DNA of 50,367 nucleotides from Candidatus Saccharimonadota bacterium. Lineage in GTDB: Bacteria > Patescibacteriota > Saccharimonadia > Saccharimonadales > Saccharimonadaceae. Numbering within the stretch: the first letter of the stretch is position 1; the number at the start of each line of letters is the position of its first letter. The notes beneath the pieces are model-generated. The model had not been told where the DNA came from. It saw nothing but the letters and a program-made list of their open reading frames with translations, and made no database searches. Where the stretch lies: assembly GCA_010014665.1 (NCBI GenBank), contig RZYF01000002.1, forward strand, positions 1 through 50,367. Reading direction: 5' to 3'. Position numbers and translations under genes: made by a program. This document shows, piece after piece, positions 39,678 to 49,839 of the stretch.

Positions 39678-42272
39678 TTAAATACGCACGGCATTTAAAT
39701 TACTGACTTCTAGTTCAGATATTTTATCCATAGTTCTAGCGACCTCTTTATCAGTCAATGTCTTGTCATAACTAGCGATTTCGAGACGCAAAGTAATAGT
39801 CTTGTAGCCCTGGTCTTCTTTGGCCTGGTATATACTAAGTGGCGATAGTTTGGCGTCACAGTTTCGAGAATTATCAGCTACAATTTTTTGAGCTAAATCA
39901 AATACTTGCTCATATGTTACATCATCTGCAACTTTCAATGAAATATCTTGAGTCACTTTCGGAAACCGACTTAGAGGTCTATAAGAACTCTCGCCCAGCT
40001 CAACAAGTTGCATGATTGCATGAAAGTCCAGAGTCACACCAGCGCAATACTCAGGTAGTTTGAAACCTTTTCGAACCGATTGTTTTAGCTCACCAACGTA
40101 TCCGACTTCACCCAATTCAACCTGTTGTTTGTCACGATAATAATACGCAACCACAGTTGCTGTACGTGAGCGTTCAAACTGATCGACAAATGGTCCGGTA
40201 ACCCTATCGGCTAAACGCGCGAATTTGACCACAAAACCCAGATCTGACGCCAACTGCTCTACATAGCGTCTCGTTATATAGTACGGAGTGCTTTGTTGAG
40301 CTTTTTTACTAGCATAAACCAAATCCAAACTAGTCTGTTCTGTAGGTAAACCATCACCATAGTCGGGATAGGTTTTGTCATGGCTTTTGCCAATTTCAAA
40401 CAGTACAAATTCGTCATGACCAGCTTTTATATTCGGGTGAACTTTTTCGAGCAAACTTGGCAAAATTGACAACCGATAATACTGTAAGTCTGGGCTAAGA
40501 GCATTACTCAAACGATAGGCTCGAGATACATCCTGTTCAGCTTTTTCGATAGTTTTTGCATTCACGAAACTATAACACAGTACTTCGTTGGCGCCAGCTC
40601 GGACTAGACTGTCACGAATCTGTTGCTTGACTTCAAGGTCTGAATTTTTAGGTGCAGGACTGATACTTCTCTTAGGTAGCTCGCGTGGTAATTTATCAAA
40701 ACCATTCAAACGACCGATTTCTTCGACAATGTCTTCAGGAAGATTAATGTCGGTACGCCAAAAAGGCGTGGTGAACGTAATGAAAGGTTCAGAAATTAGC
40801 GTTTGATTATCGGCCGAAGTTCCATAAGTGCCCGCGAATTCCACATTATGAAGTAGCTGATGCATTTCTTCGTTCGATAAAGCAGTCCCTAGACGTTGAT
40901 TGACGAAATCAGTATAAGTTCTGTTAGCATAGATACCTCCATCTAAGCTTTCATCGTTTTTACTAAAGTTTTCGTCAATTGCTGTATTGTTGCAGTCAAA
41001 CACTTTACTAGCCTGTTCGCTTCCGATTACGTCTTGAAAGTAGCTAATTGTCTTTGCTAGAACTGCAGAATTTTGCAGCGGCGATTGTCCTTTATTGAAG
41101 CGCGTGACAGCGTCGGTAAATAGCCCATGACGCATGCTGGATTTGCGGATGCAGTACATGTCAAACGTAGCACATTCTAGCACGATGTTTTTTGTATCAG
41201 CGCTTACCTCACTATTGCCGCCGCCCATAATTCCACCCATACCGATTGACTTTTCGCCATCAACGATTACGATATCTTCGGGTGTAGTTTCATAAGTCTT
41301 ACCGTTGAGTAATGTTAACTTTTCGCCTGATCTGCCCATGCGCACACCAAGTGCATGGCCAGCAAGTTTATCATAATCGTAGGCGTGTAGCGGTTGCGCA
41401 GTGATCAGCATCACATAATTAGTAATGTCAACGACGTTATTTATCGGTTTACTACCCAGTACTACTAGTTTAGCTTGCAGCCAAAACGGACTTGGTTTTA
41501 TCGTCAAATCTCTGAAAGCTACCGCCATAAAGCGCGGAACTGCTTCCTCAGCATCATTTGTAACAGTTAATTCTAAACTATCGGCGAATGTAAACTCTGG
41601 TGTATCGAGATACCAGCTAGGGCTTACAAACTTGTGTCTTAAAATTCCCGCAATCTCACGCGCCACACCCAACTGACCAAAACAGTCCGGGCGGTGGGTA
41701 AACATCTTGTTTTCGATGTCGATGATTATGTCATCAAGACCAAAAACCTTTGCAAAATTTTGCCCTGGTTCTAAAGACTTGATTTCTGAAGCCTCGGGCA
41801 AATCACCTTCTGTCAATTCGATAATTCCAGTATGATCACTGCCGGTCGCTAGCTCGTCTGGCGCCGCCAACATACCTTGACTTACCGCGCCACGAAGCTC
41901 ACGCGCACTCAAAACAAACGGCTCGATGTCGTCAAAACTTGCCGGTACAGTAACCCCTGGTGGTAGCCAGACAGCAAACATATCTTTGTGAACATTTGGT
42001 GCGCCACAGACTACCTGCACATGACCGTTTTCGTCACGTGGCACGTCTTTCACTACACCGCCATCATCAACTTTACAAATCGTCAGTTTGTCGGCGTTAA
42101 AATGCTGGGTTGTACTGACTACTTTAACAATCACGATGCCTTGGTATTTAGCGCCTAAATCAACGACATTCTCGATACCACCAAGCTGTTCGTTGATATG
42201 TTTTTTCAACTCATCAAGTTGCGGAAGTTCAAAATCTATATATTGTTTTATTGTATTTAAACTAACAATCAT
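39678..42272 (-). CDS. pheT: phenylalanyl-tRNA synthetase beta subunit
   Basis: tRNA-binding and B3/B5 domains, FDX-ACB C-terminus (LSRFPKVTQDISLKV). Confidence 0.95.
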   Translation of the reverse strand: MIVSLNTIKQYIDFELPQLDELKKHINEQLGGIENVVDLGAKYQGIVIVKVVSTTQHFNADKLTICKVDDGGVVKDVPRDENGHVQVVCGAPNVHKDMFAVWLPPGVTVPASFDDIEPFVLSARELRGAVSQGMLAAPDELATGSDHTGIIELTEGDLPEASEIKSLEPGQNFAKVFGLDDIIIDIENKMFTHRPDCFGQLGVAREIAGILRHKFVSPSWYLDTPEFTFADSLELTVTNDAEEAVPRFMAVAFRDLTIKPSPFWLQAKLVVLGSKPINNVVDITNYVMLITAQPLHAYDYDKLAGHALGVRMGRSGEKLTLLNGKTYETTPEDIVIVDGEKSIGMGGIMGGGNSEVSADTKNIVLECATFDMYCIRKSSMRHGLFTDAVTRFNKGQSPLQNSAVLAKTISYFQDVIGSEQASKVFDCNNTAIDENFSKNDESLDGGIYANRTYTDFVNQRLGTALSNEEMHQLLHNVEFAGTYGTSADNQTLISEPFITFTTPFWRTDINLPEDIVEEIGRLNGFDKLPRELPKRSISPAPKNSDLEVKQQIRDSLVRAGANEVLCYSFVNAKTIEKAEQDVSRAYRLSNALSPDLQYYRLSILPSLLEKVHPNIKAGHDEFVLFEIGKSHDKTYPDYGDGLPTEQTSLDLVYASKKAQQSTPYYITRRYVEQLASDLGFVVKFARLADRVTGPFVDQFERSRTATVVAYYYRDKQQVELGEVGYVGELKQSVRKGFKLPEYCAGVTLDFHAIMQLVELGESSYRPLSRFPKVTQDISLKVADDVTYEQVFDLAQKIVADNSRNCDAKLSPLSIYQAKEDQGYKTITLRLEIASYDKTLTDKEVARTMDKISELEVSNLNAVRI

Positions 42273-42392
42273 TTTTTCTTCTCCGCGTTTACTATCAACC
42301 ATTTTTTATCAAGGATATAACCAATCTCAATAATCGCAAAACCTGCATCTTCGTCCGTCGAGACCGGCTGAAAAAATTTAATTTTCATCATC

Positions 42393-42929
42393 TTATCCCT
42401 TACTTAGTCCTAATATATCGACAAGTATTGGTAGTTGAGTATGCTCTGGACTTTGTTGGGCAGAAAAATGTTGCGCACCAGGCACTATAACCAACTTGCC
42501 TGCAGTTTGCCTGGCCAGATCTTTAACCCCTTCAAGTGGGGCAATCGGATCGTTATCACCATGAACAAAAATTAATCTTCGAGCTTTATTTTGAACCATA
42601 TTAGTGCGAATTTTATCTATAAAATCCGCCGGTTGATAAGCCCCTACCGCCACTACAGTATCGATACGACTACCGACAGGTAGCATTTCGAGCAATTTTA
42701 GTGCCAATACCGCTCCTGAACTATGTCCAACTATTATAGTCTCGGGACTAAATTCAAATTCTCCAGCAAATATAAATCGCCGATTAAGTTTTAAATCAGG
42801 GCTATCGGTGTGAGGCAGTTGCGGTATATAAACCTCATAGCCTTTTTCGGACAATTTGCTAGCCAACCAATCAAACCAATTAGAGTGTGAGTTCGCACCT
42901 GTCCCGTGTAATATTAAAGCGTTTTTCAT
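42393..42929 (-). CDS. RBBP9/YdeN-type alpha/beta hydrolase
   Basis: ALILHGTGANSHSNWFDWL, IIVGHSSGAVLALKLLE, VHGDNDPIAP. Confidence 0.85.
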   Translation of the reverse strand: MKNALILHGTGANSHSNWFDWLASKLSEKGYEVYIPQLPHTDSPDLKLNRRFIFAGEFEFSPETIIVGHSSGAVLALKLLEMLPVGSRIDTVVAVGAYQPADFIDKIRTNMVQNKARRLIFVHGDNDPIAPLEGVKDLARQTAGKLVIVPGAQHFSAQQSPEHTQLPILVDILGLSKG

Positions 42930-43961
42930 TTAAAACTGCCTCAAAAAATCAAGTTTTCCACTTTGAAAATGCCGTATATCTTCTATGCCTGTTTTCATCA
43001 TCACTAGTCTATCGATACCGCAGCCGAAAGCAAAACCAGTGTATTCATTGGGGTCGATTTTGGCCGATCTAAGGACATTGGGATGAATCATACCACAGCC
43101 CAAAAGTTCAATCCATTTGCTATTCGAGCAAACATTACAACCGTTGTCACAAAACGGACAACTCAGCGCGAATTCAAAGCTTGGTTCGGTAAACGGAAAA
43201 TAAAACGGATTAACACGTACTTCAAGCTTCTGCCCATAATATTCTTCTAAAAATTTCTGAAGTGTCGCCACCAGCATACCGGCATGAACCCCGCGATCGA
43301 CGTATATACCTTCGACTTGATAAAATGTATGCTCGTGTCGAGCGTCTAAATCTTCGTTGCGAAACACCCTATCGGGTACAATCGCCGCTATCGGTTCTCG
43401 GTTTTCTAAATTATCGCGATATTTTATGAGCGTACGATTTTGCATAGTACTAGTGTGAGCTGGTGCGATAAACTGATCACCGTCGGCGTCAGTTTCAACC
43501 GTCATGAAAGTATCGTAGTCATCGCGTGCTGGATGGCCTTTGGGAAAGTTTAGCGATTCGAACATGTGGTATTGGTCGTCAATCTCACGGGATTCTTCGG
43601 CTACAAAACCCATACGTCCAAAAATATCGACTATCTTGGTAATTTCCCGCGTCAACGGGTGCATAGTGCCCTGACTACTTGGTATGAGATTAGGGAGAGA
43701 TGAATTAATATCAAAAGGCGCCGTAACGTCTATAGGCCGTAGTACCTCGGTCGTTTGATCAAGATTTTTGGAAACGATATCTTCTAATTCGTTTCGCAAA
43801 GCATTTATCAACTTTCCGAACTCACCGCGCTTTGAAGCCTCAACTGTAGGTATAGCACCAAAAAGTTGTTTAAGCTCGGGTGATTTTAAAATCTCTGCTT
43901 TGTTTTCAAGGCCTTTTAAACGTTCAAGCAAAATCAAGCGGGTTTCGGCTATCTGTTCCAT
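42930..43961 (-). CDS. pheS: phenylalanyl-tRNA synthetase alpha subunit
   Basis: HPLTREITKIVDIFGRMGF, LIKYRDNLENREPIAAIVPDRVFRNEDLDARHEHTFYQVEG, FGCGIDRLVMMK. Confidence 0.95.
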   Translation of the reverse strand: MEQIAETRLILLERLKGLENKAEILKSPELKQLFGAIPTVEASKRGEFGKLINALRNELEDIVSKNLDQTTEVLRPIDVTAPFDINSSLPNLIPSSQGTMHPLTREITKIVDIFGRMGFVAEESREIDDQYHMFESLNFPKGHPARDDYDTFMTVETDADGDQFIAPAHTSTMQNRTLIKYRDNLENREPIAAIVPDRVFRNEDLDARHEHTFYQVEGIYVDRGVHAGMLVATLQKFLEEYYGQKLEVRVNPFYFPFTEPSFEFALSCPFCDNGCNVCSNSKWIELLGCGMIHPNVLRSAKIDPNEYTGFAFGCGIDRLVMMKTGIEDIRHFQSGKLDFLRQF

Positions 43962-43979
43962 GTAATCTATATTATATCA

Positions 43980-44010
43980 AAAATCTCGCAGAGTTCGTCC
44001 GCGAGATTTT
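43980..44010 (-). terminator. rho-independent terminator of the aquaporin gene
   Basis: AAAATCTCGC-loop-GCGAGATTTTT, U-tract on the minus strand. Confidence 0.8.
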
Positions 44011-44037
44011 TGTAGATCAAATACATGTCAAATCTAA

Positions 44038-44979
44038 TTATTCAGAACGACGAGCGATAAGCAAATATAGATTACCGCCTAGAGCCGCACCAATCAGGGT
44101 GCCCAAAATCAGATCTAGGGTGAAACGATTTGCTAAACTCTCACCAGCTGGAGCCTGACCACCCATCAATTGGTCTTCGCTCACTTCTTTAACTGCCAAA
44201 GCTACTGCGGGGTTAGCCACAACGCCTCGAATTAACAATGCTCGGGGTGTCTTAGGTTGTTCGGTCCCTTCAGCATCAGCATTCTGTGCAATTTTATCAG
44301 CCTCATCTTGATAAGCTGCATACGCACCTTCTTTTGAAGCAGTCAAAAGCGATGAGCCTGCAACCAAAGCTGCGGTCAAAGACAAACCAATAACTACGGC
44401 GCGGGATGTCACGCCTAAACTCGTTCGCGTTACTGCAGCTGTAATACCAAACATAAACACAGCGGCAGCGACTAGTTCGACTGCAAACAGTGACCAGTCA
44501 AACAGCGCAATACTAGAGAAGTTCATACTCATAGTATTGTTTGATACCAAGAACATAACAGCCAGGGCCAAAAGGCTACCAACGAACTGAGCTGCCCAGT
44601 ACATTAGACCAGTTGCCCAATTTATTTTACGCATAGTCCAGAAACCAAACGTAACCGCTGGGTTCAAGTGAGACCCGGAGATCCCACCGATGGCTAATAC
44701 TATAACTGCGAACGCCAAACCAACGAACAGTTCACCGAGCGCAATAGAGGCTACTGCTACAAGTGTTAGTACAAATGTACCCAAAGCCTCGGCTAACATG
44801 ATATTTGGTATATTCAGAGGCAGTCGTAGTTTCTTAATTACTTGACCTGATGTTGCTGCACTCTTAGTTAGTACTGGTTTTTCTGCCACTGTTGTTGCAG
44901 TAGCTTTCCGCGAACTTGCGGATTTTGTAGACGCAGCCTTTGCAGCCGTCGACTTCTTGGTGGCTTTTTTAGTAGCCAT
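44038..44979 (-). CDS. MIP/aquaporin-family channel with basic Lys/Ala/Ser/Thr-rich N-terminal extension
   Basis: GGISGSHLNPAVTFG (first NPA) and GVVANPAVALAV (second NPA). Confidence 0.88.
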   Translation of the reverse strand: MATKKATKKSTAAKAASTKSASSRKATATTVAEKPVLTKSAATSGQVIKKLRLPLNIPNIMLAEALGTFVLTLVAVASIALGELFVGLAFAVIVLAIGGISGSHLNPAVTFGFWTMRKINWATGLMYWAAQFVGSLLALAVMFLVSNNTMSMNFSSIALFDWSLFAVELVAAAVFMFGITAAVTRTSLGVTSRAVVIGLSLTAALVAGSSLLTASKEGAYAAYQDEADKIAQNADAEGTEQPKTPRALLIRGVVANPAVALAVKEVSEDQLMGGQAPAGESLANRFTLDLILGTLIGAALGGNLYLLIARRSE

Positions 44980-45046
44980 AGTCGTTCTATCCTCCTATCA
45001 TTAAACGGTATATACTTGATAGTATAGCATAGGAGTTTTTAAACAA

Positions 45047-45268
45047 ATGGGTTTATTTTTGAGACAGACTGAAGACCGTAGTGAATTACAAACCAAAATA
45101 GCTACCGAACTGCAAGAAAAATTGCGAGCTAGCTCTATAGAAGAATCTGATCCGGTCGAGCCTCAACTACTAGCAAACCAACACAATACACGTACGGCAG
45201 GTGTAATAATTACCTTTTTGGTTTTTATCTTAATAGTTGTCGCAATCATAGCCGTAAGTAAACTTTAG
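45047..45268 (+). CDS. small C-terminally anchored membrane protein
   Basis: 73 aa ORF with GGAG upstream; C-terminal TM. Confidence 0.6.
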   Translation: MGLFLRQTEDRSELQTKIATELQEKLRASSIEESDPVEPQLLANQHNTRTAGVIITFLVFILIVVAIIAVSKL

Positions 45269-45278
45269 ATATCAAATA

Positions 45279-45962
45279 TTATTTGTGACAAATATTGGTA
45301 CCAAATTCAATCAAATCATCAAAATTTTTATCTTCTAGCCAACGCTCATATAATTTAACCCGTAATTTATGGTGATCTGTATAGCCTAAGTCAGGTTTTT
45401 CAAGTGGTGGTACTAAACTCTGATCCAACACAAACGTCAGTGATTCTTTCAGTACCTCAAAATCCTCTTTAGACATTTTATTCATTGCCGATTTTGGGTT
45501 GTTACGCCAATAGTATATCGTCTGAAAATGTAAAATTTCGTGCATAAAATTAGCAATCGGGTTAATCCATAATATTGGCAACCACAAGCTACCACTCTGA
45601 AAATCATAGGGGCCACGAGGAAAAGTAGTCAGGTAAATCGTAAAATCATCACGATACAGTGGTCTGCCTGTAATCTCAATTAATTTCTGACAAGCAAGCT
45701 CAAAGTGCTCTTCGAATCTTTTATTTATGAACTCGAGACCTAACCGTATTGTCTCCGAATCTTCTTGATATTTTTGCTTCAAATATTTATCGAGAAATTC
45801 GTAGGCTTCGTCTGGTTTTGCCTTCGACAATTTATCGGCTACATCACTGTCAATTCTTTGTTTCCAATCCACCCCGAAACCAGTCTTTTGGCAACCATTA
45901 TACCAATTCCAGGCATCTTTTTCAGGATTGAAAACCAACTTGTAGGTATAGTTATTCATCAA
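45279..45962 (-). CDS. hypothetical protein with HEILH motif
   Basis: 227 aa; NPIANFMHEILHFQTIYYW. Confidence 0.7.
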   Translation of the reverse strand: MMNNYTYKLVFNPEKDAWNWYNGCQKTGFGVDWKQRIDSDVADKLSKAKPDEAYEFLDKYLKQKYQEDSETIRLGLEFINKRFEEHFELACQKLIEITGRPLYRDDFTIYLTTFPRGPYDFQSGSLWLPILWINPIANFMHEILHFQTIYYWRNNPKSAMNKMSKEDFEVLKESLTFVLDQSLVPPLEKPDLGYTDHHKLRVKLYERWLEDKNFDDLIEFGTNICHK

Positions 45963-47031
45963 CTCTAGGCTTATCTAGTAGTATAGGGTCTATTGCACTA
46001 TCGGAGCCAGTTATCTTTACCACGTCTTTATCGATTCTGCCAAATTCTTTGTAAGCGCCATTATAATGATTGACCGTAGTGCCGAGACTAATCCCAAGTT
46101 TTTTCATGTAGTCGTCGTATTTGGCGATATGAGTGCCCAGCTTGCCGACACGCACCTGTATGTCTTTGGCTTGCTCTTCAATCTGTAAACTACGCAACCC
46201 TTGTAAAACGGTTTGTAGATACGCCATAAAACTCGTCGGACTAGTGATAATGACATGCTTGTCACGAAAAGCGTATTCTATTAGGTCACGGCTACTTCCA
46301 CCCTGCCCGACATTACCGATCAAAAGATCATAGTAAAGCGATTCGCTCGGTATGAACATGAAAGCAAAATCCATGGTATTTTCACTTGGACGAATGTATT
46401 TGGCAGTTTCGTCGATTCGACTTTTTAGATCAGCCTTAACTTTCATAAGATATTTCTGACGCTCTTCTCCGTCTGCTTCGATCATGCGATTGTAGTTTTC
46501 GAGGCTGAATTTGCTATCAATTGGTAATATTTGACCTTTGTCCAGAAATATCACCGCGTCGGCTATTTCGCCGTCGTTAAACTTGTATTGCATCTGAAAC
46601 TGTCCGGTTGCTAGTACATTATCAAGCACGCTTTCTAGATAAAATTCACCGAATACACCTCGCTGTTTTGGGTTTTGTAAAACATTCTGTAAAGTTTTTA
46701 GCTCGTCAGCCACATCAACAACTCGCTTGTTTGTCTCATCAAGTTTGGTTAAACGCTGGGTCACTTCTGTAATTAATTTGGCACTTTCAGATAGTTGTTT
46801 TTGAACACTCGATTGCATTTGAGCGTTCGACCGGTCCAATTTATCGCCAACGGTTTGTTGTAAGCTATCTTTGAGTGCTACGACGCCCCGATTTAGTTCA
46901 GTTATGTCAGCTTTCAGTAGTTCCGCACCGGGTTGTTTCTGAAGTATGTTCAGCTTTGAAACGAGAAAAATCGTCACAAACAAAAAGCCCAGAACCAGCA
47001 CCACCAAAATAACTACCAGGAGAGTTTCCAT
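45952..47031 (-). CDS. rmuC: RmuC-family DNA recombination protein
   Basis: N-terminal TM, coiled coil, LPIDSKFSLENYNRMIEADGEERQKYLMKVKADLKSRIDETAKYI. Confidence 0.9.
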   Translation of the reverse strand: METLLVVILVVLVLGFLFVTIFLVSKLNILQKQPGAELLKADITELNRGVVALKDSLQQTVGDKLDRSNAQMQSSVQKQLSESAKLITEVTQRLTKLDETNKRVVDVADELKTLQNVLQNPKQRGVFGEFYLESVLDNVLATGQFQMQYKFNDGEIADAVIFLDKGQILPIDSKFSLENYNRMIEADGEERQKYLMKVKADLKSRIDETAKYIRPSENTMDFAFMFIPSESLYYDLLIGNVGQGGSSRDLIEYAFRDKHVIITSPTSFMAYLQTVLQGLRSLQIEEQAKDIQVRVGKLGTHIAKYDDYMKKLGISLGTTVNHYNGAYKEFGRIDKDVVKITGSDSAIDPILLDKPRVDE

Positions 47032-47050
47032 GTGATAATTATAACATGAG

Positions 47051-47533
47051 CTATATTGCTGATATCAGATGAATAACAACAACTGCAACAATCGACGAGA
47101 CTAGCGAAACTACAAAAATCGTGTGCGAAGCTAGCCATGAAAACAGTGCATATGCTAGACCAAAAAGTAAACCAGACCAGAGCATACCCTGCCACCAAAA
47201 CATCGGCATAAGCCAAGCGCCAATACCCCATAAAGCCGCTACCGCAGCAACGACAACGAGCAATGGACGGTGCATGTTCGTCCGCATAAGCACGAACACA
47301 CTGACGAGCGCCAATATTATATAGGCTATATCCCAGGCTATTGTGCCTCCGCTTGAGCATAGTGAAAATGTATCGGCCGAGCGACAGAAAAGACTAGCTA
47401 CTACAACGTTTTTAAAAAACAGAGTTAGTAACCAGCCGAGCATTCCGACGCCAATACCAATAAGAAATGGCCGGAGTACTCCCGATAGGCCAATTGAGTA
47501 GATACGTGCTGTGGGTGGTGTTTGTGGTTCCAT
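47051..47533 (-). CDS. hypothetical integral membrane protein
   Basis: 160 aa, multiple hydrophobic segments. Confidence 0.65.
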   Translation of the reverse strand: MEPQTPPTARIYSIGLSGVLRPFLIGIGVGMLGWLLTLFFKNVVVASLFCRSADTFSLCSSGGTIAWDIAYIILALVSVFVLMRTNMHRPLLVVVAAVAALWGIGAWLMPMFWWQGMLWSGLLFGLAYALFSWLASHTIFVVSLVSSIVAVVVIHLISAI

Positions 47534-47570
47534 ATACTTTGATTATGCCTGGTTTGCCTTATGTTGTCAA

Positions 47571-48038
47571 TTATGATGTACTTATGTCACGCTTACGCTT
47601 AATATACCACCAAGACCCAGCAAGACCCGCCACTAGCCCTCCTAGCATATCAAGTGGAGTATGTACTAGCGCTGCTACACGTGCGACCGCCATCGCTAAG
47701 ACCAAAATAGCGAGTAGATAACTGAGTTTTTTATAGGTTGTCAAGCAATAAACCGTCGCCACTACGATAACCGCAAGTAACATATGATCAGACGGAAAAC
47801 CTGGATTGTCTATATAAGCCGCCCCAGCCTCAACGCCTTTTTCTATAAATGGACGTATGGTACTAGGCTGCCAGAAACTCATTAGCTTGCCGACTGTCAG
47901 TGAAGTCAAACCAGCCATCAGAACATATGGTAGCCATGTCTGCCACTTTGGTCGTTCACGAACTAACCAAACCAAACCGGCAATAGCCGAAACACTCAGT
48001 AGTAAAATTAGCGAACCATCTGCCAAAAAACGTAACAT
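47571..48038 (-). CDS. PAP2-family phosphatase
   Basis: STIRPFIEKG...GFPSDHMLLAVIV...ARVAALVHTPLDMLGG. Confidence 0.85.
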   Translation of the reverse strand: MLRFLADGSLILLLSVSAIAGLVWLVRERPKWQTWLPYVLMAGLTSLTVGKLMSFWQPSTIRPFIEKGVEAGAAYIDNPGFPSDHMLLAVIVVATVYCLTTYKKLSYLLAILVLAMAVARVAALVHTPLDMLGGLVAGLAGSWWYIKRKRDISTS

Positions 48039-48047
48039 AATACCTGT

Positions 48048-48644
48048 CTAACCCTCAAACCTCTCGGCGGTTCGTTGCCAATCGACAATTTTCCACCAAG
48101 CTTTTATGTAATCCCCTCGTGACGCTTTGTAATCTAGGTAGTAGGCATGCTCCCAGACGTCCAGCCCCAGTATCGGCGCTGGTTTACCCTGCATAATCGG
48201 ATTGTCCTGGTTGGGTGTGGTTTCGATAGTCATATCTGGCATCAACCAAGCCCATCCGCTACCGAACACCCCTGTAGCTTTAGCCGAAAACTCGTCCACA
48301 AACGACTGAAAATCGTCATACTTGGCCTCTAGAGCCTCCAGGAGCCTCCCAGAGGGGTTTTTAGTGCTATCCGGTGTCATACACTGCCAAAAAAGCGAGT
48401 GATTGTAGTGGCCACCTCCGTGATTCCGAACAGCGGTCCGAACGCTCTCGGGGACGGTTTCGAGGTTTCGTAACAACGTAACAAGGTCTTTGTCCTGAAG
48501 TTCCGGCACCTGCTCAAGAGCTAAATTAAGTTTGTCGACATATGTTTGATGATGCGTACCGTGGTGTAGCTTCATAATATCGGCCGAAATATATTTTCCG
48601 AACGCGTCGTAACTATAGTCAAGCTTTGGTAGTGTAAACTGTGT
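48048..48644 (-). CDS. Fe/Mn superoxide dismutase
   Basis: LPKLDYSYDAFGKYISADIMKLHHGTHHQTYVDKLN, DVWEHAYYLDYKASRGDYI. Confidence 0.94.
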   Translation of the reverse strand, partial: TQFTLPKLDYSYDAFGKYISADIMKLHHGTHHQTYVDKLNLALEQVPELQDKDLVTLLRNLETVPESVRTAVRNHGGGHYNHSLFWQCMTPDSTKNPSGRLLEALEAKYDDFQSFVDEFSAKATGVFGSGWAWLMPDMTIETTPNQDNPIMQGKPAPILGLDVWEHAYYLDYKASRGDYIKAWWKIVDWQRTAERFEG

Positions 48645-48717
48645 CATCTTATGCTCCTCTTTTTGCGTTAACGCGATTATTGCGAATCTGCCTATTTTCC
48701 ATTCCCCAACCCCCAAC

Positions 48718-49383
48718 TCAGGCGTGAGTTTGCTCTATGTCGGCTTGACGCTCCTTTTTATCGACAGGCCTGTCATTACCCTGCTTGAAACGATAGATCA
48801 ACACCTTTCCAAATTTCATCTCGACGTCGGCAATGTCTTCGTCGCTAATCCTATCTAAATATTTGATAAGGGCCCGTATACTGTTGCCGTGGGCGACCAC
48901 CAGAATCGTTTTGCCAGCCTGGAGCTTAGGCAAAATCTCAGCTTTGAAATATGGTATGACGCGGTCATAAACCTGCTTGAGGTTTTCGCCCTCCGGTATG
49001 ACGTTGTCCCAGCCCCGACGAATTACAGTAAACTCGTCTTCACCGACTTCTTCTTTGACTTCCCACTTCTCTTTGCCGGTGTAGACACCGTAGTCGCGCT
49101 CGTTTAGGGCCGCGTTAGCAGTTTTCGGTAGCTCGTTCATCTCAGGCCGACCAAGACCACGGATGATACCTTGCAAAGTTTCCTCGGTACGTTTTAGAAC
49201 GGAGGTATAGATTTCGTCATACTCAAAATCTCCGATAATCTTTCCGATCTCTTCAGCATCACTGGCGCCTTTTTCAGTCAATCCAACATCCGTCCAACCC
49301 GTCCATTTACCAAGTAGATTCCATTCGCTCTCGCCGTGGCGAGTTATTACCAATGTTCCAGTATTATTTTGTGATTGATTCAT
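48718..49383 (-). CDS. gpmA: 2,3-bisphosphoglycerate-dependent phosphoglycerate mutase
   Basis: LVITRHGESEWNLLGKWTGWTDVGLTEKG, LNERDYGVYTGKEK, VVAHGNSIRALIKYLD. Confidence 0.94.
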   Translation of the reverse strand: MNQSQNNTGTLVITRHGESEWNLLGKWTGWTDVGLTEKGASDAEEIGKIIGDFEYDEIYTSVLKRTEETLQGIIRGLGRPEMNELPKTANAALNERDYGVYTGKEKWEVKEEVGEDEFTVIRRGWDNVIPEGENLKQVYDRVIPYFKAEILPKLQAGKTILVVAHGNSIRALIKYLDRISDEDIADVEMKFGKVLIYRFKQGNDRPVDKKERQADIEQTHA

Positions 49384-49729
49384 ATCTACTATTATAGCGC
49401 ACAGTTTTCTGGTACTTAAACGCAAAAACCTGCTATCCACTAGGAGACGACTAGGTTCGGCTGACGGATAATCAGATCTCGGCGTTTAGCCACTCTTCGA
49501 ACAACTACTCCTGAAATTCTCCCAGCTCGCGTCGACACCCAGACTAATTAAGATTAAAAGAGATTGTATACCCTGTCCCTGTTAGGATTGAGCTTTCTAC
49601 CTAGACTTCTAACAATCAAATGTCATTGCGTTTAAAATATTTTCAAAAATTAAATATAAAAAATCACCCCATTTTAGTGAATCATTACGTTGAACATTAT
49701 TTTAGCATTAATTTTATCTAAGCGCTGAA

Positions 49730-49743
49730 CGACAAGCAGACCA
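49730..49743 (+). repeat. island-4 inverted repeat, 3' arm (relative to its gene)
   Basis: CGACAAGCAGACCA, perfect reverse complement of 50233-50246. Confidence 0.75.
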
Positions 49744-49839
49744 TTATAGAATAAAGCACGTAGCTTCAACTACAAAAGCGATGATTGGCGTCAGCGATGT
49801 TGCCCTTGAGGCTTGGAGTCAGGATGTTATTCCAGGTAC

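Noticed and set aside
47013-47360. 115-aa minus-strand ORF overlapping the 47051-47533 gene
   Set aside because: Cysteine/serine-rich out-of-frame translation of a membrane protein gene; no independent support.
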